The position numbers and the translations under genes are program-made. Shown here piece by piece: positions 45,865 through 54,783 of a stretch of DNA of 54,783 nucleotides (its first letter is position 1; every line of letters starts with the position of its first letter). The stretch comes from Limnohabitans sp. 2KL-1. Lineage in GTDB: Bacteria; Pseudomonadota; Gammaproteobacteria; Burkholderiales; Burkholderiaceae_C. The notes beneath the pieces are model-generated. The model did not search any database, was not told the DNA's origin, and was given only the letters and a program-made list of their open reading frames with translations. The DNA lies in NCBI RefSeq assembly GCF_003063435.1, contig NZ_NESL01000015.1, forward strand, positions 1 through 54,783, written 5' to 3'.

Positions 45865-48800
45865 ACGCCGCTGAAAACGTGACGGTGAACCCTGCAAAAA
45901 GCCCACCCGCCCATGACCTGAAGGCCCCCAGCTTCCCGTTGCGGGGCAGCCACCTGATCGAGGCCAGTGCGGGCACGGGCAAGACCTGGACGATTGCCGC
46001 GCTCTATGTGCGCTTGGTGCTCGGCCATGGCAACCGCGACACCGCCCCCGTGCGCCCCATGCTGCCGCAAGACGTGCTGGTCATGACTTTCACCCGCGCC
46101 GCCACACGCGAACTGTCGGACCGCATCCGCGCCCGTTTGACGCAAGCGGCACAGGTGTTCAGGGGGCTGACGTCCACAGACGACGCCTTCTTGTTGACGC
46201 TCATGGCGGACTACCCCGAAGGTCCATCACGCGAGCAGGCGGCTTATCGGCTGGCGCTGGCCGCGCAGGCCATGGACGACGCGGCCGTCTACACCATCGA
46301 CGCTTGGTGCCAGCGCATGCTGCGCGAGCACGCTTTTGACAGCGGCAACCTGTTTGAAGAAAACCTGGTCGGTGACGAGGCCACGCTGCGCCTGGAAGCG
46401 GTGCAGGATTATTGGCGGCAACAGCTCTACCCCATGGCCGCTGAACAAGTGGCGCAGGTCCAAGGTATCTGGCGCGACGTGTCCGCACTTGACGCCGACA
46501 TGCGCGCCTTGATGGCCGTGCCCCTGCCGGAGCCCCTGCCGGGCACGTTGGCGCAGGTCCACGCGGGTGCCTTGGCCCAACGTGAAGCGCAACTGCAAGC
46601 CCTCAAACAAGCTTGGGCTGACAAAGCCGACGCCTTGCTGGGCTGGATCGAGGCGCAGCTGGCCCCCAAAAAGCACGGTTGGGATGGCCGCAAGCTGGCC
46701 TACAAAAAATGCGCCGACTGGCTGGGTACGCTCAAAGCTTGGGCGCAAGGCCCGTCCGATGCGCAGGCCCTGCAAGCCGCCATGAAAACCGGCTGGGAGC
46801 GTTTCACCCCCGAAGGTCTGCTGGCCTGCCGAAAACCCGGCGAAGACCCGGTAGAGTTGCCGCCCGAAAGTCAGGCCTATGCGGACCTGCAAGCCGCCTT
46901 GCAGACCTTGCCCGACCCTGATCAGCAAGCCCGTCTGCATGCCCGCAGCCATGTGCTCAAGCGCATGGCTGAACTCAAGCGACGCAGCGGCTTGTTCGGC
47001 TTTGCCGACATGCTGGAGCGCCTGGACAGGGCGTTGGCCGATCCCGACTCAGGCGAGCGCTTGGCGCAGCGGCTGCGCGAGCAGTTTCCGGTGGCCCTGA
47101 TCGACGAGTTCCAGGACACCTCGCCGCTGCAGTTCCGCATTTTTGACCGCATCTACCGCACAGCCGATCACTGCCCGGACACGGCGCTGCTGTTGATTGG
47201 CGATCCCAAACAGTCGATTTACGGGTTCCGTGGCGCGGACATCCACAGCTATCTGGCGGCGCGTCGCGCGACCGAGGGCCGCCACCATGTGCTGGGCACC
47301 AATTTCCGCTCGACCCAGGCCATGGTCGATGCGGTCAACCGCTGGTTTGAAATTCCTGAGGACGCCTTTGGCTACCGCACGGCCCAGGATGACCCGCTGC
47401 CTTTTCAAAGCGTCAAGGCCCAAGGTCGCGCCGAAGTGCTGCACGCCAGCAGTGGCCCGGTGCCCGCCATAACGCTGGTGCACGACGCCACCCTGCGCAG
47501 CATGCGCGATGCGCGGGCGCATCTGTCGGCCCTGTGCGCCCAGCAGATCGTGGCCTGGCTGAGCGACCCGCAGGCCCGCTTTGTGTACCCCGGCCAAGGC
47601 GATGCGCCGCTCAAGCCCAAAGACATCGCCGTGCTGGTGCGCACGGGGGTGGAGGCCGCCGCCGTGCGCGACGCGTTGCGCTGGCGCGGCGTGGCCTCGG
47701 TGTATTTGTCCGACCGCGATTCGGTGTTTGCCAGCGATGAGGCGCAAGACCTGTGCCTGTGGCTGCGCGGCGTGGCTGAGCCCCGCGACATGCGCCGCGT
47801 GCGTGCGGCCCTGGGCACGCGCACCGTGGGCCTGTCGCTGGCCGAGTTGCACGCGCTGGCCACGCAAGACGACTTGCTGGACCAACATGCCGAGCAAATG
47901 CGCGAGCTGCACCAGACCTGGCAAGCGCAGGGTGTGCTGGCCATGCTGCGCCAGTCGCTGCACCGCTTGCAGTTGGCCGGGCGCTGGCGCGGTCAGGCCG
48001 ACGGCGAGCGCCGACTGACCAACGTGCTGCACCTGGCCGAACTGCTGCAAAAGGCCAGCAGCCAGCTCGATGGCGAGCAGTCCCTGATCCGCTGGCTGGT
48101 CCAGCAAATCGACGAAGCGCTGGACGGCAGTGCGGGCGAGAGCGAAGAAAAAACCGTGCGCCTGGAAAGCGACGAAGACCTGGTCAAGGTCATCACCATC
48201 CACGCCAGCAAGGGCCTGGAGTACCCGGTGGTGTGCCTGCCCTTTGCGCACAGCCACCGCGAAGTGACGGCAGGCAAAACGCCGGTCATGCAGGTCGGCG
48301 AGGCCGGAGGCAATCGCCACTGGACGCTGGACTTTGACCGGACCGACGCCCAGGCGGCCGACCGTGACCGCCTGCGCGAAGACCTGCGTCTTTGGTATGT
48401 GGCGCTGACCCGGGCGCGGCATGCGTTGTGGGTGGGTTGGAGCCCGGTCAAGCGCGGCAACGGTAAAAGCTGCGTCAACCACGACAGCGCGGCCGGCCAT
48501 TTGCTGGCCCGCGGCGACGAGCCTGATGAAGCCGGCTGGTGGCCCAAGCTGCAGGCCTTGCAAACCAACGCCAAAGGCGAGCACTTGGCGGTGCAATTCA
48601 CGCTCGCGCCGAGCGTGGTGCCACTCACACGCTGGCAGCGCACCGAGCAATTGCACGCTCTGCGCGAGGCTTTGGCCTGCACCGCCCGCATTGACAAGTC
48701 CTGGGGCATCGCGAGTTTTTCCAGGTTGACGCGGGATTTGTCATCGCAGGCCATGTCTTCACCGGCGTTGTCCTCGCCGGGTTTGTCCGAGTCCATGCCC

Positions 48801-49742
48801 GAGCCGTCCTGGTTTGCCAGTCTGGACATGGCCACCCCGCGCCCGGCCGATGACGAACCTCAGGATGAGGGCGCGGCCATGGCCTTGAGTTTTGAGCTGC
48901 AGGCACCGTTGTCTCGCGCAGCATCGGCACAGGCTGCGCCTTGGCATGGCTTTGCCCGTGGCCCGAGTGCGGGCAACTTTTTGCACGACCAGATGGAGTG
49001 GCTGGCCGCTGACGGCTTTGCGCTGCAGCCCGGAACGCCCACTGCCGAACGCCTGGCCAAGCGCTGCGAGCGCGCGGGCTACAAGGCGCAGGCTGAGGGC
49101 ATGGTGCAGTGGCTCGCTCGGGTGGTGGCGCAACCTTTGGGCGGGGGCTTGCGTGGGATGAACACGGGTCTGAATGCGGGGCCGAACCTTGCGCTGAGTC
49201 GTGGACCGGGTGTGGCCCTGAATGCGTTGCAAACGGTCTTGCCCGAAATGGAATTTTGGCTGCCTGCCAAGCGCTTGCATGCGCGGGAAATCGACGCTTT
49301 GTGCCAGCTGCATTTGCTGCCCGGTGTGGTGCGTCCGCAGCTGCCCGATGCGCAGCTGCACGGCATGCTCATGGGCTTTGCCGATCTGGTGTTTGAGCAC
49401 GAGGGGCGCTACTGGGTGCTGGATTACAAGTCCAACCATTTGGGCGCAGATGACGCGGCCTACACGGCCGAGGCCTTGGACCAGGCCATGGCCCAGCACC
49501 GCTACGAGGTGCAGGCGGCGCTTTACATGCTGGCGTTGCACCGTTTGCTGCGTTCGCGTCTGGGCGCAGCTTACGACCCCGCGCAACACCTGGGTGGCGC
49601 GGTCTACCTGTTCATGCGCGGCATCGACGGACCCGCCTCAGGCTGCTGCTGCTTGCCTGCACCCGTGGCCTTGATGGACGGCCTGGATGCGATGTTGGGA
49701 CACGATGAAGGCGCTGCAACGCAGCCGGGAGAGCGGGCATGA
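45861..49742 (+). CDS. recB: RecBCD helicase-nuclease subunit RecB
   Basis: 1293 residues; 3'-5' helicase and sole nuclease of RecBCD. Helicase motifs: P-loop EASAGTGKTWTI (~34), DEFQDT (~415), GDPKQSIYGFRGADI, TIHASKGLEYPVVCLPF and LWYVALTRARHALW. The C-terminal RecB nuclease domain has GFADLVF and DYKSNHLG (~1187), so catalytic Asp and Lys are intact. The Shine-Dalgarno AAGGAGG lies within recC. The stop overlaps the recD start. Confidence 0.97.
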   Translation: MNAAENVTVNPAKSPPAHDLKAPSFPLRGSHLIEASAGTGKTWTIAALYVRLVLGHGNRDTAPVRPMLPQDVLVMTFTRAATRELSDRIRARLTQAAQVFRGLTSTDDAFLLTLMADYPEGPSREQAAYRLALAAQAMDDAAVYTIDAWCQRMLREHAFDSGNLFEENLVGDEATLRLEAVQDYWRQQLYPMAAEQVAQVQGIWRDVSALDADMRALMAVPLPEPLPGTLAQVHAGALAQREAQLQALKQAWADKADALLGWIEAQLAPKKHGWDGRKLAYKKCADWLGTLKAWAQGPSDAQALQAAMKTGWERFTPEGLLACRKPGEDPVELPPESQAYADLQAALQTLPDPDQQARLHARSHVLKRMAELKRRSGLFGFADMLERLDRALADPDSGERLAQRLREQFPVALIDEFQDTSPLQFRIFDRIYRTADHCPDTALLLIGDPKQSIYGFRGADIHSYLAARRATEGRHHVLGTNFRSTQAMVDAVNRWFEIPEDAFGYRTAQDDPLPFQSVKAQGRAEVLHASSGPVPAITLVHDATLRSMRDARAHLSALCAQQIVAWLSDPQARFVYPGQGDAPLKPKDIAVLVRTGVEAAAVRDALRWRGVASVYLSDRDSVFASDEAQDLCLWLRGVAEPRDMRRVRAALGTRTVGLSLAELHALATQDDLLDQHAEQMRELHQTWQAQGVLAMLRQSLHRLQLAGRWRGQADGERRLTNVLHLAELLQKASSQLDGEQSLIRWLVQQIDEALDGSAGESEEKTVRLESDEDLVKVITIHASKGLEYPVVCLPFAHSHREVTAGKTPVMQVGEAGGNRHWTLDFDRTDAQAADRDRLREDLRLWYVALTRARHALWVGWSPVKRGNGKSCVNHDSAAGHLLARGDEPDEAGWWPKLQALQTNAKGEHLAVQFTLAPSVVPLTRWQRTEQLHALREALACTARIDKSWGIASFSRLTRDLSSQAMSSPALSSPGLSESMPEPSWFASLDMATPRPADDEPQDEGAAMALSFELQAPLSRAASAQAAPWHGFARGPSAGNFLHDQMEWLAADGFALQPGTPTAERLAKRCERAGYKAQAEGMVQWLARVVAQPLGGGLRGMNTGLNAGPNLALSRGPGVALNALQTVLPEMEFWLPAKRLHAREIDALCQLHLLPGVVRPQLPDAQLHGMLMGFADLVFEHEGRYWVLDYKSNHLGADDAAYTAEALDQAMAQHRYEVQAALYMLALHRLLRSRLGAAYDPAQHLGGAVYLFMRGIDGPASGCCCLPAPVALMDGLDAMLGHDEGAATQPGERA

Positions 49743-51916
49743 CCACGCGCAAAACAAAACAAGCCGCCGTGTTGGCGCAGGCCGCCCAAATGGATTGGCT
49801 GGTCGATTTGCCCGCGCTGGGCTTGAGTGCCGTGCACACCCTGCAGTGGCTGCATGCCTGGGCCGAACTGGGCTGGTTGCGCCGCCTGGACAGCGCTTTG
49901 GCCACGCAGCTGCACCGCCTGGACGCGGGCATCTCGCCCGCTGTGCTGGTGTCGGCTGCCGTGCTGGCGCAAATGGAGGGGCGCGGCCACACCTGCCTGG
50001 CGGTGCACGCACTGGCCACGCCGCCCACGGATTTGCTGGGTTGGCCAACCGATGCCGTGCAGGCCCCGCAAGGTTTGCAGGCGCTGTGGACCCACATGCC
50101 GCGCGATGCACAGGCTTGGGTTGCGGCCTTGCAGGCGGCACCAAGGGCCTGTTTGCGCCTGGCCGATGCGCCAGATCAGGGGCAGCCTCTGGTGCTGGGT
50201 GGGTCGGTGGATGCGCCCTTGCTGTATTGGCGTCGCTACCGTGCCCATGAAGAGCGGGTGGGGCAAAACCTGCTGCAGCGCGCACAAAGTGCGGTGCCGG
50301 TGCAAGAGGATTTGGCGCGCGCGTGGTTGGACCGTCTTTTTGGCGCGCTGCCTCCTGAGGTCCATCCCGGTGATCACCCCGAGGCCCAAACTGACTGGCA
50401 AAAACTCGCCTGCGCCGTGGCCTTGCGGGCGCGTTTGTCGGTCATCACGGGGGGGCCGGGCACCGGTAAGACTTACACCGCCGCGCGTTTGCTGGCTTTG
50501 TTGTTGGCCTTGCACGATGGCGTCAGCCCCTTGCGCGTGGCCTTGGCTGCGCCCACGGGCAAGGCAGCGGCTCGGCTCAAGCAGTCGATTGACAGCTCGC
50601 TGCAGGCGTTGCAAGCCAAGGCGTTGCAGGCTGGGTCGTTGCAGCTTGAGGTGCGGCCATCGCCACCGGGTGAACCCATCGTGTCCACCCCGTCCAGGCC
50701 TTTTGCTGAGCGTCCACTCGACTTGGACACACTCATCCAGCGCATTGGTTCGGCCCGTACTTTGCACGCGCTGTTGGGTGCACGGCCGGATACCCGCGCC
50801 TTTCGGCACCATGCGGCCAACCCGCTCGATGTGGACGTGCTGATCGTGGATGAGGCCTCGATGGTGCACCTGGAGATGATGGACGCATTGCTGCAGGCCC
50901 TGCCACCCACGGCCCGGCTGGTGTTGCTGGGCGACAAGGACCAGCTGGCCTCGGTCGAAGCGGGCGCGGTGCTGGGTGATGTGTGCCGCAACGCATCGCT
51001 TGGCGCTTACCAGCCCGAGACCTTGCGCTATGCGCAAGCGGTGGCCGGTCAGACCCTGGCTCCCCGGTTTCACGCGGTGGCTGGGCGGGCGGTCTCGGCA
51101 TTGGCCCAGCAAACCGTGATGCTGCGCCAAAGCCGCCGCTTCGATGGTCCGATTGGCCAGCTGGCCTTGGCCGTGAATGCGGGTGACGCCGATGGCGCAT
51201 GGGCTTGTTTCAGAGCCGCCGACACTTCGGCGTTTCCCTTGCTGGCTTTGCAGCCGGACACCCCTTTGGCCGTGTGTGCACTGGCGCTGGGCGCATCGGG
51301 TCAAGCTTCTTACAGCGACTACTTGCAAGCCCTGCGGCGTGGCCCTGCGGGGCCGGGGGTAGATGACCATGCGGATTGGGTGCGCAGCGTGCTCAAGGCC
51401 TTTGACCGGTTTCGCATCTTGTGCGCCGTGCACCAAGGCGACTGGGGCACCGCCGCCCTCAATGCTGCCGTACAAAAAGCGCTGGCCGATGCGGGTTGGC
51501 TCAAGCCGCAAGGCGAATGGTTTGCCGGTCGCCCGATCATGGTCATGCGCAACGACACGCAGTTGGGCGTGTTCAACGGCGATGTGGGGGTGGTTGTGCC
51601 CAACCCCCAAGGTTTGCTCAAGGTCTGGTTTCTGGACGGTGAGCAGCTGCGTTCGGTCAGCGTGTCGCGCCTGGCCCATGCCGAGACCGCATTTGTCATG
51701 ACGGTGCACAAAAGCCAGGGTTCTGAGTTCTTGCACACCGCCTTGGTGTTGCCGCCTGGTGCGGCCGAGGTGCTGTCGCGTGAACTGGTTTACACCGGCA
51801 TCACCCGCGCCCGCGAACAGTTCACCCTGGTCGAGGCGCAGGCGGGCTTGCTGGCAGCGGCGATTGGCCGGCCCAGCGTGCGCGCCAGCGGTTTGCAACA
51901 GTGGTGGGGGGCCTAA
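49739..51916 (+). CDS. recD: RecBCD helicase subunit RecD
   Basis: 725 residues; 5'-3' helicase. P-loop GGPGTGKTYTAAR (~237), DEASMVHLEMMDALL (~370), GDKDQLASVEAGAVLGD and the C-terminal VHKSQGSEF with YTGITRAREQFTLVE. An N-terminal domain of about 180 residues precedes the helicase core, as in E. coli RecD. Gene order recC-recB-recD without ptrA. The stop codon overlaps the stop of the minus-strand gene at 51913. Confidence 0.96.
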   Translation: MTTRKTKQAAVLAQAAQMDWLVDLPALGLSAVHTLQWLHAWAELGWLRRLDSALATQLHRLDAGISPAVLVSAAVLAQMEGRGHTCLAVHALATPPTDLLGWPTDAVQAPQGLQALWTHMPRDAQAWVAALQAAPRACLRLADAPDQGQPLVLGGSVDAPLLYWRRYRAHEERVGQNLLQRAQSAVPVQEDLARAWLDRLFGALPPEVHPGDHPEAQTDWQKLACAVALRARLSVITGGPGTGKTYTAARLLALLLALHDGVSPLRVALAAPTGKAAARLKQSIDSSLQALQAKALQAGSLQLEVRPSPPGEPIVSTPSRPFAERPLDLDTLIQRIGSARTLHALLGARPDTRAFRHHAANPLDVDVLIVDEASMVHLEMMDALLQALPPTARLVLLGDKDQLASVEAGAVLGDVCRNASLGAYQPETLRYAQAVAGQTLAPRFHAVAGRAVSALAQQTVMLRQSRRFDGPIGQLALAVNAGDADGAWACFRAADTSAFPLLALQPDTPLAVCALALGASGQASYSDYLQALRRGPAGPGVDDHADWVRSVLKAFDRFRILCAVHQGDWGTAALNAAVQKALADAGWLKPQGEWFAGRPIMVMRNDTQLGVFNGDVGVVVPNPQGLLKVWFLDGEQLRSVSVSRLAHAETAFVMTVHKSQGSEFLHTALVLPPGAAEVLSRELVYTGITRAREQFTLVEAQAGLLAAAIGRPSVRASGLQQWWGA

Positions 51917-52185
51917 TGGGCGTAACCTTCGCAAGCACCGGCATTGGGTTTGCCCCGGCATTCGCGCAGCAGGCGTTTGTCTCGCTCGGCCTTGTTTTCT
52001 CCAGAGCCCTTGTCGCCGGGCAGTTTGGGGGCTTTGCCTGCCTTGGCTTTCCTGGCCTTGGCGGGTTTGTCTGCGCCTGTGGTGGCGGTGAAGGTTTCCA
52101 CGGCCCAGCTGGCGGGCGATGCGCCCATCAGGCCCAAGGCCAAAACCGTGCTGGTCAGCGCGGTTGTAAAACATGTCGACTTCAT
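51913..52185 (-). CDS. Small secreted basic protein
   Basis: 90-residue exported protein. Signal peptide ends ASPASWA; the mature protein has a Lys/Ala/Gly-rich part followed by a charged end ERDKRLLRECRGKPNAGACEGYA with two cysteines, likely a disulfide pair. Shine-Dalgarno GGGAG lies upstream of ATG 52185. No known function. Its stop (TAG read on the minus strand) overlaps recD's TAA by 2 nt. Confidence 0.7.
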   Translation of the reverse strand: MKSTCFTTALTSTVLALGLMGASPASWAVETFTATTGADKPAKARKAKAGKAPKLPGDKGSGENKAERDKRLLRECRGKPNAGACEGYAH

Positions 52186-52284
52186 GGCGTTCTCCCTGAC
52201 GTTGGTTTGTTTTCATCATAGGCATGTCGTGCAGGTGTGCAAAGTGCGACATGCCCAGGCCGGGTCAGCCTTTACGATGAGTGC

Positions 52285-53472
52285 ATGAACACCAGTCCCC
52301 CTCCTTTCATGCGCCAGGCCGTCATGGACCTGGAAGAGTCCCGCATCCGCGAAGTCGCCAACGCGGGCATGGGCCGGCCCGATGTGCTGGCTTTCTGGTT
52401 TGGCGAATCCGACGAGATCACGCCCGACATCGTGCGCCAAGCCGCCATCGATTCGATGCAAAAAGGCGAGACCTTTTATTCGCACAACCTGGGCCTGCCC
52501 GAGCTGCGCCATGCCGTGTCCGATTACATGTCGGCCTTGCACGGACCCATTGGTGTGGAGCGTCTGGCCATCACCTCGGGCGGCGTGAACGCCTTGATGC
52601 TGGCCGCGCAAGCCCTGATCAATGCAGGCGACGAAGTGGTCGCCGTCACGCCCGTCTGGCCCAACTTGACCGCGCAGGCGCTGGTCATGGGCGCTGATTT
52701 GAAGTGCGTGTCGCTGCGTGCTATGGCGGGCCAGTGGCAACTCGACATGGCCGCACTCAAAGCCGCCATCACGCCCGCCACCCGATTGCTGATCGTCAAC
52801 TCGCCCAACAACCCCACGGGCTGGACACTCAGCCGCGCCGAACAGGCCGAGATCCTGGCGCACTGCCGCAGCACCGGCACCTGGGTGCTGGCCGACGAGG
52901 TGTACGAGCGCCTGTATTACGAAACCGACACGGCCAACGGCTGCGCCCCGTCTTTTTTGGATGTGTCCGAGCCCGACGACCGCCTGGTCGTGGTGCACAG
53001 CTTTTCCAAGAGCTTTTTGATGACCGGCTGGCGTCTGGGTTGGTTGGTCATGCCTGCCGCCATGACGCCCCACATGGGCAAGCTGATCGAGTTCAACACC
53101 TCGTGTGCCTCGGTGTTCACCCAAAAAGCGGGGGTTGTGGCCTTGCAAAACACAGCCGACATCACGCCCCGCGTGGTGGCCCACCTCAAAGCCTGCCGCG
53201 ACACTTTGGTGCCCCTGCTACAAGCCGTACCGGGCGTGCAAGTGGCCCCAGCCCAAGGCGGCATGTACGCGTTTTTCAAGCTCGAAGGACATCCCGATGC
53301 GGTGCTGACGGCCAAGCGTTTGGTGGCCGAAGCCGGTCTGGGCCTGGCCCCTGGCGAAGCCTTTGCCCCCGAGGCGGCAGGCTGGCTGCGCTGGTGCTTT
53401 GCGTCGAAAGATTTGGGGCGGCTGGGGGAGGGTGTAGAGCGGCTCAAGGGGTGGTTGGCCTTGAACGCTTAA
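52285..53472 (+). CDS. Class I/II PLP-dependent aminotransferase
   Basis: 395 residues, fold type I aminotransferase: YSHNLGLPELRHAVSDYMSA, NSPNNPTGW (~173), ADEVYERLYY, the PLP Lys in SFSKSFLMTGWRLGW (~252) and WLRWCFASKD near the C-terminus. Substrate not predictable; it is close to aspartate/aromatic/alanine-type class I enzymes. Start ATG 52285. Its stop TAA (53470-53472) forms the target duplication of the IS5-type element that follows at once. Confidence 0.92.
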   Translation: MNTSPPPFMRQAVMDLEESRIREVANAGMGRPDVLAFWFGESDEITPDIVRQAAIDSMQKGETFYSHNLGLPELRHAVSDYMSALHGPIGVERLAITSGGVNALMLAAQALINAGDEVVAVTPVWPNLTAQALVMGADLKCVSLRAMAGQWQLDMAALKAAITPATRLLIVNSPNNPTGWTLSRAEQAEILAHCRSTGTWVLADEVYERLYYETDTANGCAPSFLDVSEPDDRLVVVHSFSKSFLMTGWRLGWLVMPAAMTPHMGKLIEFNTSCASVFTQKAGVVALQNTADITPRVVAHLKACRDTLVPLLQAVPGVQVAPAQGGMYAFFKLEGHPDAVLTAKRLVAEAGLGLAPGEAFAPEAAGWLRWCFASKDLGRLGEGVERLKGWLALNA

Positions 53473-54651
53473 GGAAACTCTGCAAAAGTCCCGCCCCCGT
53501 GTGCCTGTCGTAAGCCTCGCCCAGCATCATTGATACATGAAACAAGCAAGTCTTGATTTGAACCTGAGCGAGAAGAAAGCCCGCAAGCGCGAGTTCCTCG
53601 ATCAGATGGAGCAAGTAGTCCCGTGGCAGGCGCTGATCGAGCTGATCGCCTTACTACCCCGAAGGCAAAAAAGGGCGTCCACCCTTCTCACTGGCGACCA
53701 TGCTGCGCACGCACTTTTTGCAGCAGTGGTTCACCTTGTCGGACCCAGGTATGGAAGAAGCGTGCTTTGACGTGCCCCTGTATCGGGAATTTGCCCTGAT
53801 CCCAGAGTTCTCGCGCATGCCCGACGAGAGCACCATCTTGCGGTTCCGCCATCGGCTGGAAAAGCACAAGCTGGCCGATCAAATCCTGGCCACCGTCAAC
53901 GACTTGCTGATTGAGCGCGGTTTGCTGCTCAAGACCGGTACGGTGGTGGATGCCACGCTCATAGCAGCCCCCAGCTCAACCAAGAACAACGACAAAGCCC
54001 GCGACCCTGAGATGCACTCCAGCCAAAAGGGCAACCAGTGGCACTTTGGCATGACGGCCCACATTGGCGCTGATGCCGATTCGGGCTTGGTGCACACCGT
54101 GAGAGGCACATCCGGCAATGTTCACGATGTGCTCGAAGGCAACAGCTTGTTGCACGGGCAAGAAGTGGATGCGTATGGCGACGCCGGTTATCAGGGCATC
54201 CACAAACGTCCCGATGCCAACAGCCGCGTGACATGGCACGTTGCCATGCACCCAGGCAAACGCAAGGCCTTGAACAAGAGCGACCCGCTCGATCAACTGA
54301 CAGACAAGCTTGAAAAAGCCAAGGCCGGGATTCGAGCCAAGGTGGAGCATCCGTTTCGGGTGATCAAGCGCCAGTTTGGCTATGTCAAAACGCGCTACCG
54401 TGGGCTCAAGAAGAACACGGCACAGTTGGTCACCTTGTTTGCCTTGTCCAATTTGTGGATGGTGCGGACCAAGTTGCAAGGGGCGCAGGGATGAGTGCGT
54501 CTGCTGGCAAGGCAAGTGGTGGTGCCCATGGGCAACGGCGCATCAGGGGCCTGAAAAATTGTTGCCCAACTGGGCGCATTGATCCGAAAAGGCAAGAAAT
54601 TGAAGTCAACGGCCATTAGCCTTTGCTTGTGTCGAATTATTCAGACCATCC
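53473..54651 (+). mobile_element. IS5-family insertion sequence, 1179 bp
   Basis: Left end GGAAACTCTGCAAAAG at 53473 and right end (complement of GGATGGTCTGAATAA) at 54651 form imperfect terminal inverted repeats. TTAA occurs on both sides (53469-53472 and 54652-54655), fitting the 4-bp duplication of the IS5 family. It carries one frameshifted transposase gene. It sits directly behind the aminotransferase stop codon and next to the IS3-type element. Confidence 0.75.
53537..54494 (+). pseudogene. IS5-family transposase, frameshifted
   Basis: DDE transposase split by a frameshift. The first part (from ATG 53537, KQASLDLNLSEKKARKREFL) reads to about 53660 and then leaves frame near TTACTACCCCGAAGG; the second part restarts in the +1 frame (MLRTHFLQQWF from 53700) and runs to 54494. 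It has DATLIAAPSSTKN, GDAGYQG and YRGLKKNTAQLVTLFALSNL. Joined, it would be about 319 residues with all DDE regions. Two missing bases or one extra near 53652 would explain it; a sequencing error cannot be excluded. Confidence 0.8.
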
Positions 54652-54656
54652 TTAAC

Positions 54657-54783
54657 TGACCTTGCCCCCGAAAAACGTACTCCATAGCTGATGGGTAAAA
54701 ATCAGTAACAGGAGTGAGAGATGAGCGAAACGAAACGACGGGCGCGGTACACGCTGGAATTCAAGCTGGAGGCTGTGCGACTG
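54657..54783 (+). mobile_element. IS3-family insertion sequence, left end only
   Basis: Begins TGACCTTGCCCCCG at 54657, a typical IS3-family terminal repeat, one base after the IS5-side TTAA duplication. A Shine-Dalgarno and the transposase OrfA start follow. The rest lies beyond the window. Confidence 0.7.
54721..54783 (+). CDS. IS3-family transposase OrfA, N-terminal fragment
   Basis: 21 codons seen (MSETKRRARYTLEFKLEAVR...), the start of a Tnp_1-type HTH OrfA. AGGAG lies 6-10 nt upstream of ATG 54721. Cut by the window end. Confidence 0.75.
   Translation, partial: MSETKRRARYTLEFKLEAVRL

Noticed and set aside
45553..45906. Minus-strand frame with a repeated HFC motif
   Set aside because: It is the antisense of the 9-bp recC repeat, not a metal-binding protein.
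42322..51916. recCBD region as a new phage-defence island
   Set aside because: It is the ordinary RecBCD repair operon with all expected motifs and no extra defence genes.
49604..52252. 882-codon open frame antisense to recD
   Set aside because: Arg/Gln/His-rich shadow; recD motifs are intact on the plus strand.

Overview
The window looks like a chromosomal segment of a betaproteobacterium, most likely Burkholderiales near the Comamonadaceae. The inference rests on GC-rich coding sequence, the folC-SPOR-cvpA-purF-metZ cluster, a Bug/TctC-type solute-binding protein, a recC-recB-recD operon, a MerR gene directly before tRNA-Pro, and the IS5 and IS3 types at the right edge. Most of it is housekeeping DNA. 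Both window ends fall inside mobile elements (a group II intron at base 1, an IS3-family element at the last base), as often seen where a contig breaks at repeats.

Layout. 1-7.6 kb: partial group IIC intron, rhlE helicase, orn, then a Ste24-type protease, pterin dehydratase and rsgA, followed by a CbiB-like membrane protein and a Nudix hydrolase. 7.7-16.6 kb: an NYN-domain protein, an MFS exporter, tRNA-Thr, and the minus-strand series prfB (programmed +1 frameshift)-pepN-fbp, preceded by a putative outer-membrane protein and an alpha/beta hydrolase. 16.6-22.6 kb: acyl-CoA synthetase, Tas-like aldo/keto reductase, ybaK, plsY, ridA, yajQ, murB. 22.6-24.1 kb: the main accessory patch, with a 26-bp-arm hairpin, a terminator, an ORF-less group IIC intron, and a DUF4160-DUF2442 pair bounded by a second near-identical terminator. 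24.1-34.6 kb: argG, ppnP, a glycine-zipper protein, an ArsC-like protein, then folC-SPOR-cvpA-purF-metZ-gltX and five tRNAs (Ala, Glu, Asp and a tandem second Glu-Asp copy).

34.6-38.0 kb: a minus-strand catabolic operon (LigI-like amidohydrolase, SDR, TctC binding protein, ferredoxin-like-fold protein). 38.2-39.7 kb: MerR regulator, tRNA-Pro, a cysteine-free glutaredoxin-fold protein and an unknown protein. 39.7-42.1 kb: a NusG/RfaH-type antiterminator and manC in strikingly AT-rich intergenic DNA. 42.3-51.9 kb: recC, recB and recD in overlapping order. 51.9-54.8 kb: a small secreted protein, an aminotransferase, a frameshifted IS5-family element inserted exactly after its stop codon, and the start of an IS3-family element.

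No CRISPR array, prophage or recognisable defence island is visible. The strongest unusual signals are the pair of group IIC introns placed behind intrinsic terminators, the duplicated-terminator patch around the intron and DUF pair, the large hairpin after murB, the cysteine-less glutaredoxin-fold protein, and the antiterminator-manC pair.
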